DNA from: Cyanobium sp. ATX 6F1
GTDB taxonomy: Bacteria > Cyanobacteriota > Cyanobacteriia > PCC-6307 > Cyanobiaceae
NCBI RefSeq assembly: GCF_024346315.1
Contig: NZ_JAGQCS010000007.1
Coordinates: 94,539-158,538, forward strand
Length of the DNA stretch: 64,000 bases
Reading direction: 5' to 3'
The notes under the pieces were generated by a model, which saw only the letters and a list, made by a program, of their open reading frames with translations, had not been told where the DNA came from and did no database searches. Made by a program: the position numbers and the translations under genes. Numbering within the stretch: position 1 is the stretch's first letter; every line of letters starts with the position of its first letter. This document shows, in pieces, positions 1 to 12,853 of the stretch.

Positions 1-1
1 T

Positions 2-2893
<2,892 letters not shown>

Positions 2894-2901
2894 AGCCCCC
2901 G

Positions 2902-4449
2902 ATGACCCTGCTCCATCGCACTCACCGCGCCCTGGCGCTGGCACTGGCATCCGGGGCCCTGTTGGCCGGCGCTGCCCAGCCTGCGGCGGCCCTGGAGGAG
3001 ATCCAGCTGCGCATGCCGCTGCTGGACACCAACTTCACCATCAAGCTCAGCGAGCTGAGCAATCCTGATCGGCTGTTGGCCGGCACCAGCGACCTGGCCC
3101 AGCTGAATCAGGCCAGCAATGGCGCCATCGGCCTGAAGTTGGTGGAGCTGCTCAATTCACCCCTCCCCTTGCGGACCAAGGCTGTGATGAGCGAGTCGGT
3201 AGGTTCCCCGCTGGTCTCGCAGGCCCTATTGCTCGTGTCCGCCCTGATCGGTGTGGATGGCGTGCCGATCAACCTCACCAGCATGGCCCTGGAGTCGGCG
3301 CTTCAGCAGGCGAGCGCCAAGGGCACCCTCACCATGCTCAAGGTGCTCCAGGCGATGCCGGGGACGACCGCCTCGATCGACCTGGAGCGCGGGCTGTTCG
3401 CTCTCAAGCGCCTCGCCAGCCAACAGCAGCCAGCCGATCGCCTGCTGGCGGCCCAGCCGGCGGGCAGCGTGAGCCCGGCCCTCAGCAAGCCCGGGCCCCT
3501 GACGGTGCAGCGCCGTGAGGCGAGCCTTTCTGTGCCTTACCGGCCGGAGCCCCTGAGGCTGGTGGTGATCAGCCCCACCCAGGGGGCCAATGGCCGCCTG
3601 GCACTGATCTCCCACGGTCTCTGGGACAGCCCTGCGAGTTTTGAGGGTTGGGCCCGTCACCTGGCCAGCCATGGCTACACCGTGCTGATGCCATACCACC
3701 CCGGCAGCGACAAGAGCCAGCAGCAGGCCATGCTCTCAGGCAAGATGCCGCCCCCAGGGCCGGCCGAGTTGCGGCAGCGGCCCATGGATGTCAGCGCCCT
3801 GATCGACGGGGCGGCCGCCGGAAAGCTGGGGTTACCGCCAGGCCTGAAGACCGATTCCGTGGTGGTGCTCGGCCAATCCTGGGGGGCCACCACAGCGCTG
3901 CAGCTGGCCGGTGCCACCCCCAGTGCGGCCATGCTGCAGAAGTTCTGCGGGGATGTGATGAACCCTTCCCGCAACCTCAGCTGGGTGTTGCAGTGCAGTT
4001 TCCTGAGCTCCGCCGATCGGGCTGGACTGAGCGATCCCCGCGTCAAGGCGGTGGTGGCGGTCAGCCCGCCCATGTCGCTGCTCTTTTCCGCTGGCGCGGC
4101 CAAAGCCATGAACGCCCGGGTGCTGCTGGTGAGTGGTAGCCGGGATTTCGTCGTCCCTGCGGGGCCCGAAGCGATTGTTCCCATGGCCAATGAGGCCCGC
4201 GCCCTCGGAGGTGGTCACCGGCTGGTGCTGGCCAAGGGCGGTGATCACTTCAACCTGGGATCCCCTTACGCAGAGGCCGGAGGAGCGCTGCGGGGCCTGA
4301 TTCTGGCCTGGGTTAACGGGGCCTTTGCCGCTGGGGCGGCCGCCGTTCCCGGTCCGTCGGCCCCGTCTTTGCTGCCGCCGAACGGCTGGGGTGATGCCAC
4401 GATTCCCCTGGCCGATGTCACCGCTCAGCTCAAGGGCTGGACCCCCTGA
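2902..4449 (+). CDS. DUF1400-type alpha/beta hydrolase, exported
   Basis: A 515-residue protein with an N-terminal signal-like segment (about residues 1-30, Ala/Leu rich, ending AAQPAAA) followed by the cyanobacterial DUF1400 region and a C-terminal alpha/beta hydrolase domain. The likely catalytic triad is visible: nucleophile Ser in GQSWG (about 325), Asp in GSRDF (about 415) and His in GGDHF (about 449). Such proteins are annotated as predicted dienelactone-hydrolase-like or lipase-like enzymes; substrate is unknown. It begins eight bases after uvrA stops, so the two are probably co-transcribed, though no functional link is evident. Family assignment is firm; function is inference. Confidence 0.88.
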   Translation: MTLLHRTHRALALALASGALLAGAAQPAAALEEIQLRMPLLDTNFTIKLSELSNPDRLLAGTSDLAQLNQASNGAIGLKLVELLNSPLPLRTKAVMSESVGSPLVSQALLLVSALIGVDGVPINLTSMALESALQQASAKGTLTMLKVLQAMPGTTASIDLERGLFALKRLASQQQPADRLLAAQPAGSVSPALSKPGPLTVQRREASLSVPYRPEPLRLVVISPTQGANGRLALISHGLWDSPASFEGWARHLASHGYTVLMPYHPGSDKSQQQAMLSGKMPPPGPAELRQRPMDVSALIDGAAAGKLGLPPGLKTDSVVVLGQSWGATTALQLAGATPSAAMLQKFCGDVMNPSRNLSWVLQCSFLSSADRAGLSDPRVKAVVAVSPPMSLLFSAGAAKAMNARVLLVSGSRDFVVPAGPEAIVPMANEARALGGGHRLVLAKGGDHFNLGSPYAEAGGALRGLILAWVNGAFAAGAAAVPGPSAPSLLPPNGWGDATIPLADVTAQLKGWTP

Positions 4450-4514
4450 AGGAGCACAGGCCGGCTCGGGGCCGATGGGGCTGAAGCCGTCGAGGCGGCT
4501 AAACCCCGCTATCG

Positions 4515-6026
4515 ATGGGGAGACGGCGCCGGCTTCGGGTGGGGCTCTACCTCCTACATCTTCATCTCCACGGTCTGTTTCGCGGCCGTGACCTGGAGTT
4601 GGGGCGGGATGCCGACACCGGCGGCCAGACCACCTACGTGCTCGAACTGGCGCAAGCCCTGGCCGCACGGCCAGAAGTGGAGCGGCTGGAGGTGGTCACC
4701 CGGTTGATCGACGACCGTCGCCTTTCGGCGGACTACGCCCGGCCGATCGAGGCACTGGCGCCCGGTGCGGCGATCCTGCGCTTCCCCTGTGGCCCTAAGC
4801 GCTACCTGCGCAAGGAGCTGCTCTGGCCCCATCTCGACCAGCTGGCCGACAGCCTGGTGGCCCATCTGAGCACCCAGGCGCGTTACCCCGATTGGATCCA
4901 TGCCCACTACGCCGATGCCGGCTACGTGGGGGCCCTCGTGAGCCGGCGGCTGGGGATCCCGCTGGTGTTCACGGGTCATTCCCTGGGACGGGAAAAGCTG
5001 CGGCGGCTGTTGGCCAGTGGCGCCGACCACGATCAGATCGAGCGGCTCTATGCCATCAGCCAACGCATCGAGGCCGAAGAGCTGGCCCTGGCCCAGGCCC
5101 TGCTGGTGGTCACCAGCAGCCTCCAGGAGGCGGACCATCAGTACGCCCGCTATGGCCACTTTCGATCCGAACGGGTGGAGGTGATTCCGCCGGGGGTCGA
5201 CCTGAAGCGGTTCCATCCCGAGGGCGAGGACCTCCCAGGATCCGGCGCCCCCCCGACCGGAGAAGCCGCCGTAGCCGCGCTGCTGCAACCTTTCCTGCGC
5301 GAGCCCGAGCGACCTCCGTTGCTGGCGATCTGCCGCGCCGACCGGCGCAAGAACATCCTGGCCTTGATCGAGGCCTTCGGTCGCTCAGAACTGCTGCGGC
5401 AGCGCCACAACCTGGTGCTGGTGCTGGGCTGCCGGCAGGATCCCCGCCTGCTGGAAAAGCAGCAGCGGGACCTGTTCCAGCAGATGTTCGAGCTGATCGA
5501 TCGCTTTGATCTCTATGGCCTGATCGCCTACCCCAAGCACCACAGTGCCGCCCAGATTCCTGATTTCTACCGCTGGGCGGCCCGCCGGAGGGGTGTGTTC
5601 GTGAACCCGGCCTTGAGCGAACCCTTTGGCCTCACCCTGCTGGAGGCGGCGGCCTCGGGCCTGCCGGTGGTGGCCACCGACGACGGCGGACCCCGGGAGA
5701 TCGTGGCCTGCTGCCGCAACGGTTTGCTGGTGGATGTCAGTGACCTCAAGGACCTGCAGAAGGCCCTTGAGTTGGCCCTGGGTGATCCGGCCCGCTGGCG
5801 CCGCTGGCGCGATGACGGGCTGGAGGCGGTGATCCGGCTGTTCAGCTGGGAGGCCCATGTGAGCGCCTATCTGGCGGCGGCTTCCCGCTGCTGCCGCCTC
5901 GCTCCCCCGTCGTGTTTGCCTTACGCCCCTCGGCAGGGGGGGCGCGGGAAGATCCTCTCCATCGCCAGCTTCAACGGACTCAGGGCCGTGGCTCCTGGCT
6001 CACGTAGGCCGCGTGGTTTGGGTTGA
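4515..6026 (+). CDS. Sucrose-phosphate synthase-like glycosyltransferase, GT4, lacking phosphatase domain
   Basis: A 503-residue family 4 glycosyltransferase. The N-terminal DTGGQTTYVLELA segment (sugar-acceptor side) and the C-terminal NPALSEPFGLTLLEAAASG segment (E-x7-E donor site) are the signatures of sucrose-phosphate/sucrose synthases. Sucrose-phosphate synthase makes sucrose 6-phosphate from UDP-glucose and fructose 6-phosphate, a compatible solute route in picocyanobacteria. Many cyanobacterial enzymes are about 700 residues with a C-terminal HAD (SPP-like) domain; here the protein stops right after the GT domain with a low-complexity tail, so that domain is absent. The last 47 bases overlap the convergent LCP gene. 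A frameshift at the G-run near 5935-5945 was considered, but no HAD-like frame follows. Confidence 0.85.
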   Translation: MGRRRRLRVGLYLLHLHLHGLFRGRDLELGRDADTGGQTTYVLELAQALAARPEVERLEVVTRLIDDRRLSADYARPIEALAPGAAILRFPCGPKRYLRKELLWPHLDQLADSLVAHLSTQARYPDWIHAHYADAGYVGALVSRRLGIPLVFTGHSLGREKLRRLLASGADHDQIERLYAISQRIEAEELALAQALLVVTSSLQEADHQYARYGHFRSERVEVIPPGVDLKRFHPEGEDLPGSGAPPTGEAAVAALLQPFLREPERPPLLAICRADRRKNILALIEAFGRSELLRQRHNLVLVLGCRQDPRLLEKQQRDLFQQMFELIDRFDLYGLIAYPKHHSAAQIPDFYRWAARRRGVFVNPALSEPFGLTLLEAAASGLPVVATDDGGPREIVACCRNGLLVDVSDLKDLQKALELALGDPARWRRWRDDGLEAVIRLFSWEAHVSAYLAAASRCCRLAPPSCLPYAPRQGGRGKILSIASFNGLRAVAPGSRRPRGLG

Positions 6027-7044
6027 GATCGGGCATCCAGTAGCTCACGTCGTCGTGCCAGAAGGGCTGGCCTGAGAGCCGGGTGGTGGCCAGCTTGGTG
6101 GTGCGGAGCGTCGCCAGGAGGTTGCCCAGTTCCACGGGTGAGAGGTTGGTCTTGATGTCCTGGCCGGCGATCCGCAGCAGTTGGGGCAGCTGTGCCAGAA
6201 CGCTGGGCTGGGCCAGCTTGCGGAACACCTCGGCGAGCACCAGCTTCTGCCGTTCCATGCGGCCCAGGTCCCCCAGCTCGTCGTGACGGAAGCGCAGGAA
6301 CCCCTCCAGATCGTTGCCCTTGAGCAGCTGTCGGCCGGGATAGAGATCGATGTAAAGCCCCTGGCGGCTGTCGGAGTAAACCATCCGTTTCGGCACCTCC
6401 ACCTCCACGCCCCCCAGGGCGTCGCCCAGGTGCTGCACGGCATCGAGGTTGACGATCAGGTAGCGCTCCAGGGGCGCACCGAGCAGCTTGCCCAGCTCCT
6501 GCTCCACGGCCGGCATCCCCCCGGCGGCGAAGAGGGCATTGGCTTTGAGCACCCCGTAGGTCTCAGATTCGATGTAGGTGTCCCGGGGCACCTGGGTGAG
6601 TTCCGTGCGGCCCTCCTTGAGCTGGGCCGTGAACATGACATCGGTGTTGGTGGCCACCTGGTCGGTGCCCATCACCAGAATGCGCCCCTTGTAGGCGGGG
6701 CTGACCACGGAGCCCAGTAGTTGGGAGCCCTGGTGCAGTCCCGCCAGCGCTGGCCCCAGCAGCTGGGGGATCGGACCAGCCAGGGCGGCGCCGATCACCA
6801 GGCCCAGGCCGAAGGGAAGCAAGGGGAGCTTGCCTGTCTTGCGTGGGCGGGTCTTGACCGCCACCGTGCCCCGTGAGCGCGAAGGGCTGGCCCCGTTGGG
6901 CAGGCTGCCGGGATCCACGGCGAAGGGGAGATCCAGCCGGTCCTTGGCTCGCAGCTTTTGGACCTTGCCACCCGCGGGGCGGCCGCTGCTGCTGCTAGGT
7001 CGGGGTTGGGCCTGGCTCATGGGGGGGTCCGATCGACGCACCAT
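5980..7044 (-). CDS. LytR-CpsA-Psr (LCP) family cell-wall glycopolymer ligase
   Basis: A 354-residue membrane-anchored LCP protein. A basic, Pro/Ser-rich cytoplasmic N-terminus precedes one transmembrane segment (about residues 75-98), then the extracytoplasmic LCP domain. Conserved LCP elements are visible: VPRDTY with its phosphate-binding Arg, VLKANALFAAGG, and RFRHDELGDLGRMERQ. Family members transfer lipid-linked polymers to peptidoglycan or act in envelope biogenesis; older annotations call them LytR regulators. The ATG at 7044 is the longest start; ATG at 7020 (MSQAQ) is also possible. It follows purT by 30 bases on the same strand. Its 3' end overlaps the convergent glycosyltransferase gene. 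Confidence 0.9.
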   Translation of the reverse strand: MVRRSDPPMSQAQPRPSSSSGRPAGGKVQKLRAKDRLDLPFAVDPGSLPNGASPSRSRGTVAVKTRPRKTGKLPLLPFGLGLVIGAALAGPIPQLLGPALAGLHQGSQLLGSVVSPAYKGRILVMGTDQVATNTDVMFTAQLKEGRTELTQVPRDTYIESETYGVLKANALFAAGGMPAVEQELGKLLGAPLERYLIVNLDAVQHLGDALGGVEVEVPKRMVYSDSRQGLYIDLYPGRQLLKGNDLEGFLRFRHDELGDLGRMERQKLVLAEVFRKLAQPSVLAQLPQLLRIAGQDIKTNLSPVELGNLLATLRTTKLATTRLSGQPFWHDDVSYWMPDLNPNHAAYVSQEPRP

Positions 7045-7074
7045 AAAGGGCGCAACCCCGTGGGGCCAGAGGGT

Positions 7075-8262
7075 TCAGGGCGCTGCCACCACCTGCACCC
7101 GGGCGGCGGCCCGGTCCGCCCGGCCCTGGGCCTCGGCCCGGTCGCGGCCGCTGGCCAGGGCCACCCCCATGCGACGCAGGGGCCGGGCCTCGGGCTTGCC
7201 GAACAGCAACACCTGGGTGCTTGGCTCCATCAGGGCTTCGGCCACCCCTTCGAAGGCCACCCGCTCCAGGGCCCGATCCGCCAGGATCACCCGGCTGGCG
7301 GCGGCTCCGGTGGAGCGGATCTCGGGGATCGGCAGACCCAGCACCGCCCGCAGGTGCAGCTCGAATTCGCTCAGGTTCTGGCCCACCAGGGTCACCAGGC
7401 CGGTGTCGTGGGGCCGGGGGGAGAGCTCGGAGAACACCACCTCCTCCTGGCCGGGATCGCCACAGAGGAAGAACTCCACTCCGAACAGGCCGGCGCCCCC
7501 CAGGTGATCCGTCACCCTGCGGGCCATGGCCTGGGCGGTGGCCAGCTGCGCCTCGCCCAGTTCAGCCGGCTGCCAGCTGCACTGGTAGTCGCCCCGCTCC
7601 TGCAGGTGGCCGATCGGCGGGCAAAACAGCGTTGGGCCCTGCCACTGGCGAACGGTGAGCAGGGTGATCTCGAGCTCGAAGCGCAGGAATTCCTCCACGA
7701 TCACCTTCGCCCCCGCGCCCCGGGCGCCGGCCAGGGCCGCCTCCCAGGCCGCTTCGATGCCGCCCGGGGCCTCCACCACGCTCTGGCCCTTGCCCGAGGA
7801 GCTCATCACCGGCTTGACCACCACCGGCCAGCCGAGGCCCTCGGCGGCGGCGGCCAGTTCGGCGGCGCTGCTGGCGTAGGCAAAGCGGGCCGTGCGCAGT
7901 CCCAGTTCCCGGGCGGCCAGGTCCCGGATGCGGTCGCGGTTCATGGTCACGGCGGTGGCCCGGGCCGTGGGGATCACGGTGAGGCCTTCAGCCTCCAGTT
8001 CGGCCAGGGCGTCCACCGCCAGGGCCTCGATCTCTGGGATCACCAGGTCGGGCCGGTGGCGCCGCACCACCGCCTTGAGGGCCTCCGGATCCCCCATGGC
8101 CACCACCTCGGCCACCTGGGCCACCTGCATCGCCGGGGCGCCGGCGTAGCGATCGACGGCGATCACCCGGCAGCCGAGGCGCTGGGCGGCGATCGCCACC
8201 TCCTTGCCCAGTTCGCCGCTGCCGAGAAGCATCAGGGTGCGGGGGAAGGTGGTGCTGGCCAT
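7075..8262 (-). CDS. purT: Formate-dependent phosphoribosylglycinamide formyltransferase 2
   Basis: A 395-residue ATP-grasp enzyme that uses ATP and free formate to formylate GAR in purine biosynthesis, bypassing formyl-tetrahydrofolate. The N-terminal MLLGSGELGKEVAIAAQRLG nucleotide-binding segment, the KPVMSSSGKGQS ATP-grasp loop and the SPRPHDTG segment near residue 290 are diagnostic. Length matches the family (about 390). The same window encodes purU, which releases formate from formyl-THF, a known supply route for PurT. It is on the same strand as the downstream LCP gene and probably co-transcribed with it. Confidence 0.96.
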   Translation of the reverse strand: MASTTFPRTLMLLGSGELGKEVAIAAQRLGCRVIAVDRYAGAPAMQVAQVAEVVAMGDPEALKAVVRRHRPDLVIPEIEALAVDALAELEAEGLTVIPTARATAVTMNRDRIRDLAARELGLRTARFAYASSAAELAAAAEGLGWPVVVKPVMSSSGKGQSVVEAPGGIEAAWEAALAGARGAGAKVIVEEFLRFELEITLLTVRQWQGPTLFCPPIGHLQERGDYQCSWQPAELGEAQLATAQAMARRVTDHLGGAGLFGVEFFLCGDPGQEEVVFSELSPRPHDTGLVTLVGQNLSEFELHLRAVLGLPIPEIRSTGAAASRVILADRALERVAFEGVAEALMEPSTQVLLFGKPEARPLRRMGVALASGRDRAEAQGRADRAAARVQVVAAP

Positions 8263-8324
8263 GGATCGAGCGCTCTCTGGCGGGATACTGGCCTGATCTT
8301 CCTCCGGCGGGCCGCCCGATCACG

Positions 8325-8534
8325 ATGGTGTTGCAGCCTTGGCCCGATGCACTGCTGGCGGTGCCCACCCTGGCCTTCTCCACCGCCGGTGATGCGGCCC
8401 AGGGCCTGATCTTTGGCTGGAACATCGCCGATCTCCAGAAGTGGACCCTGATCTACCTGGGGGTTTCCTCCCTGGCCTTCGTGGTCGTCTGGGTGGTGGG
8501 ACTGCTGCGCCGCCCAGGCCCCCCTCAGCCCTGA
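8325..8534 (+). CDS. Small single-span membrane protein, unknown function
   Basis: A 69-residue open frame with an ATG start, divergent from purT. Residues about 38-62 (LQKWTLIYLGVSSLAFVVVW) form one clear transmembrane helix followed by a short basic Pro-rich tail. I do not recognise a named family. The codon use matches the region and the frame fills the only gap between purT and the next minus-strand gene, with which its last ten bases overlap convergently. Function unknown; a thylakoid or plasma membrane location is inference. Confidence 0.6.
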   Translation: MVLQPWPDALLAVPTLAFSTAGDAAQGLIFGWNIADLQKWTLIYLGVSSLAFVVVWVVGLLRRPGPPQP

Positions 8535-8773
8535 GGGTCGGGGATCAGCCCCAGCTGCTTCACCGGGGGCTCCTCATCGATGAAGCCGTAGTCGGCGAAC
8601 AGTTGGGAGTCGCTGTGGCTGATGTGCTGGCCGTCATGGCGGCGCTCCAGGCGGAAGCCCTCGGCGGCCATGCGCCGCATCAGTGCCGCCGTCTCCTCGA
8701 AGCGGGCCGCCATGGCCTCGAGGCTGGCGCAGTCGGAGCTGAGGCCAGCGTCCTTCCAGATGAAATAGGCCAT
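8525..8773 (-). CDS. Small conserved-looking soluble protein, unknown function
   Basis: An 82-residue acidic/amphipathic protein starting ATG at 8773. It has a helical stretch (about residues 16-40, MAARFEETAALMRRMAAEG) and a C-terminal segment with paired acidic residues and aromatic residues (DYGFIDEE). No signal or membrane segment. It lies six bases downstream of mraY on the same strand and is probably translated from the same message. I do not recognise the family and assign no function. Confidence 0.65.
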   Translation of the reverse strand: MAYFIWKDAGLSSDCASLEAMAARFEETAALMRRMAAEGFRLERRHDGQHISHSDSQLFADYGFIDEEPPVKQLGLIPDPQG

Positions 8774-8779
8774 CGGCGT

Positions 8780-9862
8780 TCAGGGCAGCAGCACAAGTCC
8801 TGCCATCACTAGTAGCAGGGATGTGGCCCAGAAGCCCACCACCACCTGCTGCTCGCTGGCGCCCCCGAGCTCGAAGTGGTGATGCAGGGGCGCCATGCGC
8901 AGCACCCGTTTCCCCTGGCCATCGGGCCCTTTGGTGGCCTTGAACACCCACACCTGAACGATCACGGAGAGGGATTCGGCCAGGAACACCCCGCCCATCA
9001 GCAGCAGCGGCCAGAGGCTGTTGCTGAGCAGGGCGATCGCCGCCAGGGACGCGCCCATGGCCAGCGAACCGGTGTCGCCCATGAACACCCGGGCCGGATG
9101 GCGGTTGTGCACCAGGAAGCCCAGCCAGGCTCCGGCCATGGCGGCGCTGAAGCCCGCCAGGGCGGGGTCGCCTTCGTGGCCGCGCAGCATCAGCTGCAGC
9201 CCGAGACCGGTGAACACCACGGCGCCGCAGCCGGCCGCCAGCCCGTCGAGGCCATCGGTGAGGTTCGTGCCGTTGCTTTCGGCCAGCACCACGAACAGGC
9301 CGAGGGGCCAGATCAGCAGGCCCAGGGGCAGCACCCAGCCCAGGGGCAGGGCCACATCGCCGGCGATCCAACCCTGGTGGGCCGCCACAGCCAGGAAGAT
9401 CAGCGCCGCCAGGGCCTGGAGCAGCAGTTTGCCCTTGGGACTCAGGCCGGTGTTGGTGCGTTTGGTGAGGCTGCGCCAGTCATCGAGGCCGCCGATCGCC
9501 AGAAAGGCCAGGCTCAGGGCGGCCACAGCCACCAGGCGCGGATCGCTGGGGGCCACCAGCCCCCCCACGATCACCCCCACTGGCACCACCAACAGGCCCC
9601 CCATGGTGGGGGTCCCCGCCTTGCCGTGATGGGCCTGGGGCCCCTCCTGGCGGATCACCTGGCCCAGTTTGAGCGCCCGCAGCCGCGGGACGCCCCAGAG
9701 GCCCAGCAGAGCGGTGATCAGCGCCGCGATCAGCAGCGGAGGGGTGAGCTGGGGGGCTCTGGCCAGACCATCGCTCAGCAGGCAACCCAGCAGCAACAGC
9801 AGGGCCAGAACCGCCGCCATGGGGCTGTTGGCGGCCTTGGAGGTCGAAGTCGGGGTGGCCAA
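8780..9862 (-). CDS. mraY: Phospho-N-acetylmuramoyl-pentapeptide-transferase
   Basis: MraY moves phospho-MurNAc-pentapeptide from UDP to undecaprenyl phosphate, making lipid I at the plasma membrane. Ten hydrophobic segments are seen and the family motifs are present: [39 protein letters not shown] and APLHHHFE. The longest frame starts TTG at 9880; I prefer TTG at 9862 because AGGAG lies ten bases before it, and ATG at 9820 is another candidate. The 82-residue protein follows immediately and may share the transcript. Confidence 0.95.
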   Translation of the reverse strand: MATPTSTSKAANSPMAAVLALLLLLGCLLSDGLARAPQLTPPLLIAALITALLGLWGVPRLRALKLGQVIRQEGPQAHHGKAGTPTMGGLLVVPVGVIVGGLVAPSDPRLVAVAALSLAFLAIGGLDDWRSLTKRTNTGLSPKGKLLLQALAALIFLAVAAHQGWIAGDVALPLGWVLPLGLLIWPLGLFVVLAESNGTNLTDGLDGLAAGCGAVVFTGLGLQLMLRGHEGDPALAGFSAAMAGAWLGFLVHNRHPARVFMGDTGSLAMGASLAAIALLSNSLWPLLLMGGVFLAESLSVIVQVWVFKATKGPDGQGKRVLRMAPLHHHFELGGASEQQVVVGFWATSLLLVMAGLVLLP

Positions 9863-9932
9863 GGCGGCGAATCTCCTCAAGTGCGGCGGAGCTCGTGGCT
9901 CTCGCCTCGGCGGGACCCTAGGCCACGGGATT

Positions 9933-10184
9933 TCAGTCTTCCCAGTTCTCCTCGGCGGGCTCGTCGGCCTGGTTGTAATCCTCCTTCTCGCCCATCAGCG
10001 CCGAGAGTTCCTCCTCTTCCACCGTGCTCACATCGGGAGCGGCGGCTTCCTCATCCGCCACGAGCCGGCCGCTGGCCTCCAGCCAGCTGAGCAGATCGGG
10101 CTCTTCCCGCAAGGGCAGCACCGGAGCTGGCTCATCGCGCCGATAGCGTGTCAATGAGGGATTGATGGTATCGAGAATGCTCAT
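9933..10184 (-). CDS. DUF3134 family protein
   Basis: A short (83-residue) protein starting ATG at 10184 with [11 protein letters not shown]; a longer in-frame start exists at 10241 but the conserved part starts here. The core ([18 protein letters not shown] then [11 protein letters not shown]) matches the cyanobacterial DUF3134 pattern, followed by a very acidic tail ending in EENWED. Function is unknown. It is divergent from the following plus-strand gene and separated by about 50 bases from mraY, likely upstream in the same direction. Confidence 0.8.
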   Translation of the reverse strand: MSILDTINPSLTRYRRDEPAPVLPLREEPDLLSWLEASGRLVADEEAAAPDVSTVEEEELSALMGEKEDYNQADEPAEENWED

Positions 10185-10246
10185 GAACGCCCTCGGGCTC
10201 GCTGGGTCCTGGTGACCAATCCACGACCTTAGCGGAGCCACTTCCT

Positions 10247-10539
10247 GTGTCGATCACCACCAGCAACTCGCAGCTGCCGCTGCGCAAGTGGGCTGAGCTG
10301 GCCCTGGTGTGGCTCGCGGCCCTGGGGCTGAGTGCGCTGCTGGGCTGGGCGGGCCAGCGCTGGCCGGAACGACTGCCCATCCAGCCGTGGCTGGTGATGG
10401 CGCTGGTGTTGGGCCCCCCGGCGCTGATCGCCCTGGTGCTGGTGCTGCGCTGGCCCGCCCGGGCGCTCGGCGCCCTCCCGAACGGTGGGCTGGAGGGCGG
10501 CGGGGGAGAATCGTCGGATTGCGAAGGGGAGCAGGGTTG

Positions 10540-10540
<1 letters not shown>
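10247..10540 (+). CDS. Small two-span membrane protein upstream of argG
   Basis: A 97-residue frame with GTG start. Two hydrophobic helices are visible (about residues 16-36 and 47-67, [20 protein letters not shown]), with a Gly/Glu-rich tail. Its TGA stop overlaps the argG ATG in the arrangement TGATG, indicating translational coupling. I do not recognise a named family; similar small membrane proteins precede argG in related cyanobacteria to my recollection, but this is not verifiable here. Confidence 0.65.
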
Positions 10541-11745
<1,205 letters not shown>

Positions 11746-11754
11746 AGACTTGTT

Positions 11755-11779
11755 GCGGCCTGAAGGCAGCTCAGGCCGC
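11755..11779. terminator. Hairpin between convergent argG and coiled-coil gene
   Basis: A perfect 9-bp stem GCGGCCTGA / TCAGGCCGC (11755-11763 with 11771-11779) with a 7-base loop sits ten bases after the argG stop and overlaps the stop of the minus-strand gene. No T-run follows on either strand, so it is a terminator-like hairpin rather than a proven intrinsic terminator. Confidence 0.5.
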
Positions 11780-12097
11780 CGAGCTGTCGGAGCTGTGGCC
11801 CTTGAGCAGTTTGCGGGTCCAGGAACCCAAGCCGTTGGGGAAAGGCAGCTGTGGGGGCTGGCCTTCGGCCGCTCCCTGCAGGGCGAAACGGGCCTGCTCC
11901 CGCAGGGCCTGATGCTCCTCCGCCAGCAGCCTGGTGCGCTCCTGCACCGGCTGCAGTTGCTGCTGGAACTTGCGCTCAAAGATGGCGGGCAGCTCCGCCA
12001 GCAGCGTTTCCAGTTCCGCCACCTGATGGCGGGTGGCTTCCAGGTCGCGGAGCAGGGCTTCGCGGGCCGACGGCTGAGTGAATGGGGTGGTGACCAA
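11771..12097 (-). CDS. Coiled-coil hypothetical protein
   Basis: The convincing coding part is about 108 residues: a helical coiled-coil region (EALLRDLEATRHQVAELETLL through EEHQALREQ) and a C-terminal PFPNGLGSWTRKLLKG segment ending in a Ser/Asp-rich tail. The frame is open back to 12310, but the upstream portion is low in family-like features and lacks a good ribosome site; I favour the TTG at 12097, with low confidence in that choice. No membrane segment. Function unknown; convergent with argG. Confidence 0.6.
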   Translation of the reverse strand: MVTTPFTQPSAREALLRDLEATRHQVAELETLLAELPAIFERKFQQQLQPVQERTRLLAEEHQALREQARFALQGAAEGQPPQLPFPNGLGSWTRKLLKGHSSDSSAA

Positions 12098-12263
12098 GGC
12101 GAGCGTCCATCCCGAAGGCCTTCCATCATCCCCCACATCACGGGGCGGTGATGACGCAACCGCGTCAGCTTCTGGTGATGAACAGGCCTTCAGCAGGGGC
12201 CGGCCCCAACGGGGGACCGGGGCGCGGTGGCCATCGTCCGGGAACATGCGCGGACGGTATCGG

Positions 12264-12321
12264 ATGGTTGGCCCGCCCACAAGGCAGGCCAGCACTTGGC
12301 TCCAGGCCAACGGCCAACCAT
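12264..12321. repeat. 9-bp inverted repeat downstream of rpsF
   Basis: ATGGTTGGC (12264-12272) is exactly complementary to GCCAACCAT (12313-12321), separated by 40 bases, just beyond the rpsF stop. It could fold in the rpsF 3' untranslated RNA. The 229 bases between rpsF and the preferred start of the next gene hold no other recognised element. Confidence 0.4.
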
Positions 12322-12326
12322 TCAGC

Positions 12327-12704
12327 TCAGGCCTCTACGGCGGCGGCGGTCGCTTCCTCTGTGGTGGAGGTGGTGGCCACGGGCACGCTGCCGGTGCGTG
12401 GCGGGGGCACCGGACCGTCCTGCTTGACGGTGAGGTAACGGATCACGTCTTCACTCAGGCGCATGGCTCGCTCCAGGGCGATCACCTGCTGGCCGTCCCC
12501 GTTGTGGGTGAGCTGCACGTAGATCCCTTCCTTGTGCTTGGCGATCGTGTAGGCCAGGCGACGCTTGCCCCGCATCTGTGACTCGTAGACCTCGGCGCCG
12601 GCCTCGGTCACCAGGTCGCGGTACTTGTTGACATGGGTTTCGACCTCCTCCTCCGGGATGTCCGGGCGAAGGATGTACATGGTCTCGTAATAAAGCTCGG
12701 ACAT
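12327..12704 (-). CDS. rpsF: 30S ribosomal protein S6
   Basis: A 125-residue S6 protein: [20 protein letters not shown] is the typical N-terminus, and [20 protein letters not shown] and [13 protein letters not shown] are conserved S6 blocks. S6 binds 16S rRNA with S18 in the small subunit platform. A C-terminal Ala/Thr/Pro-rich extension of about 28 residues follows the core. It is monocistronic as far as visible. Confidence 0.97.
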   Translation of the reverse strand: MSELYYETMYILRPDIPEEEVETHVNKYRDLVTEAGAEVYESQMRGKRRLAYTIAKHKEGIYVQLTHNGDGQQVIALERAMRLSEDVIRYLTVKQDGPVPPPRTGSVPVATTSTTEEATAAAVEA

Positions 12705-12853
12705 GGAATCTCCGTTGAGGACTCTGGCCGGCGCGGGGCGGGCCGAGGGGGATGAGGCCGATCGGCCATGGGCCTGATCAGCGACGGATTGATGACCCTA
12801 TCGCGGCGCCTGATCGCCAGCCCCAGCCTCAGCTTCCTGCGGGGCGCCGGTTC

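Noticed and set aside
5925..6026. Frameshift removing an HAD domain from the sucrose-phosphate synthase-like gene
   Set aside because: The sequence after the G-run encodes the end of the convergent LCP gene; no HAD-like frame remains, so this is loss, not a simple frameshift.
8876..10090. 404-codon plus-strand open frame over mraY
   Set aside because: Gln/His-rich antisense shadow of mraY.
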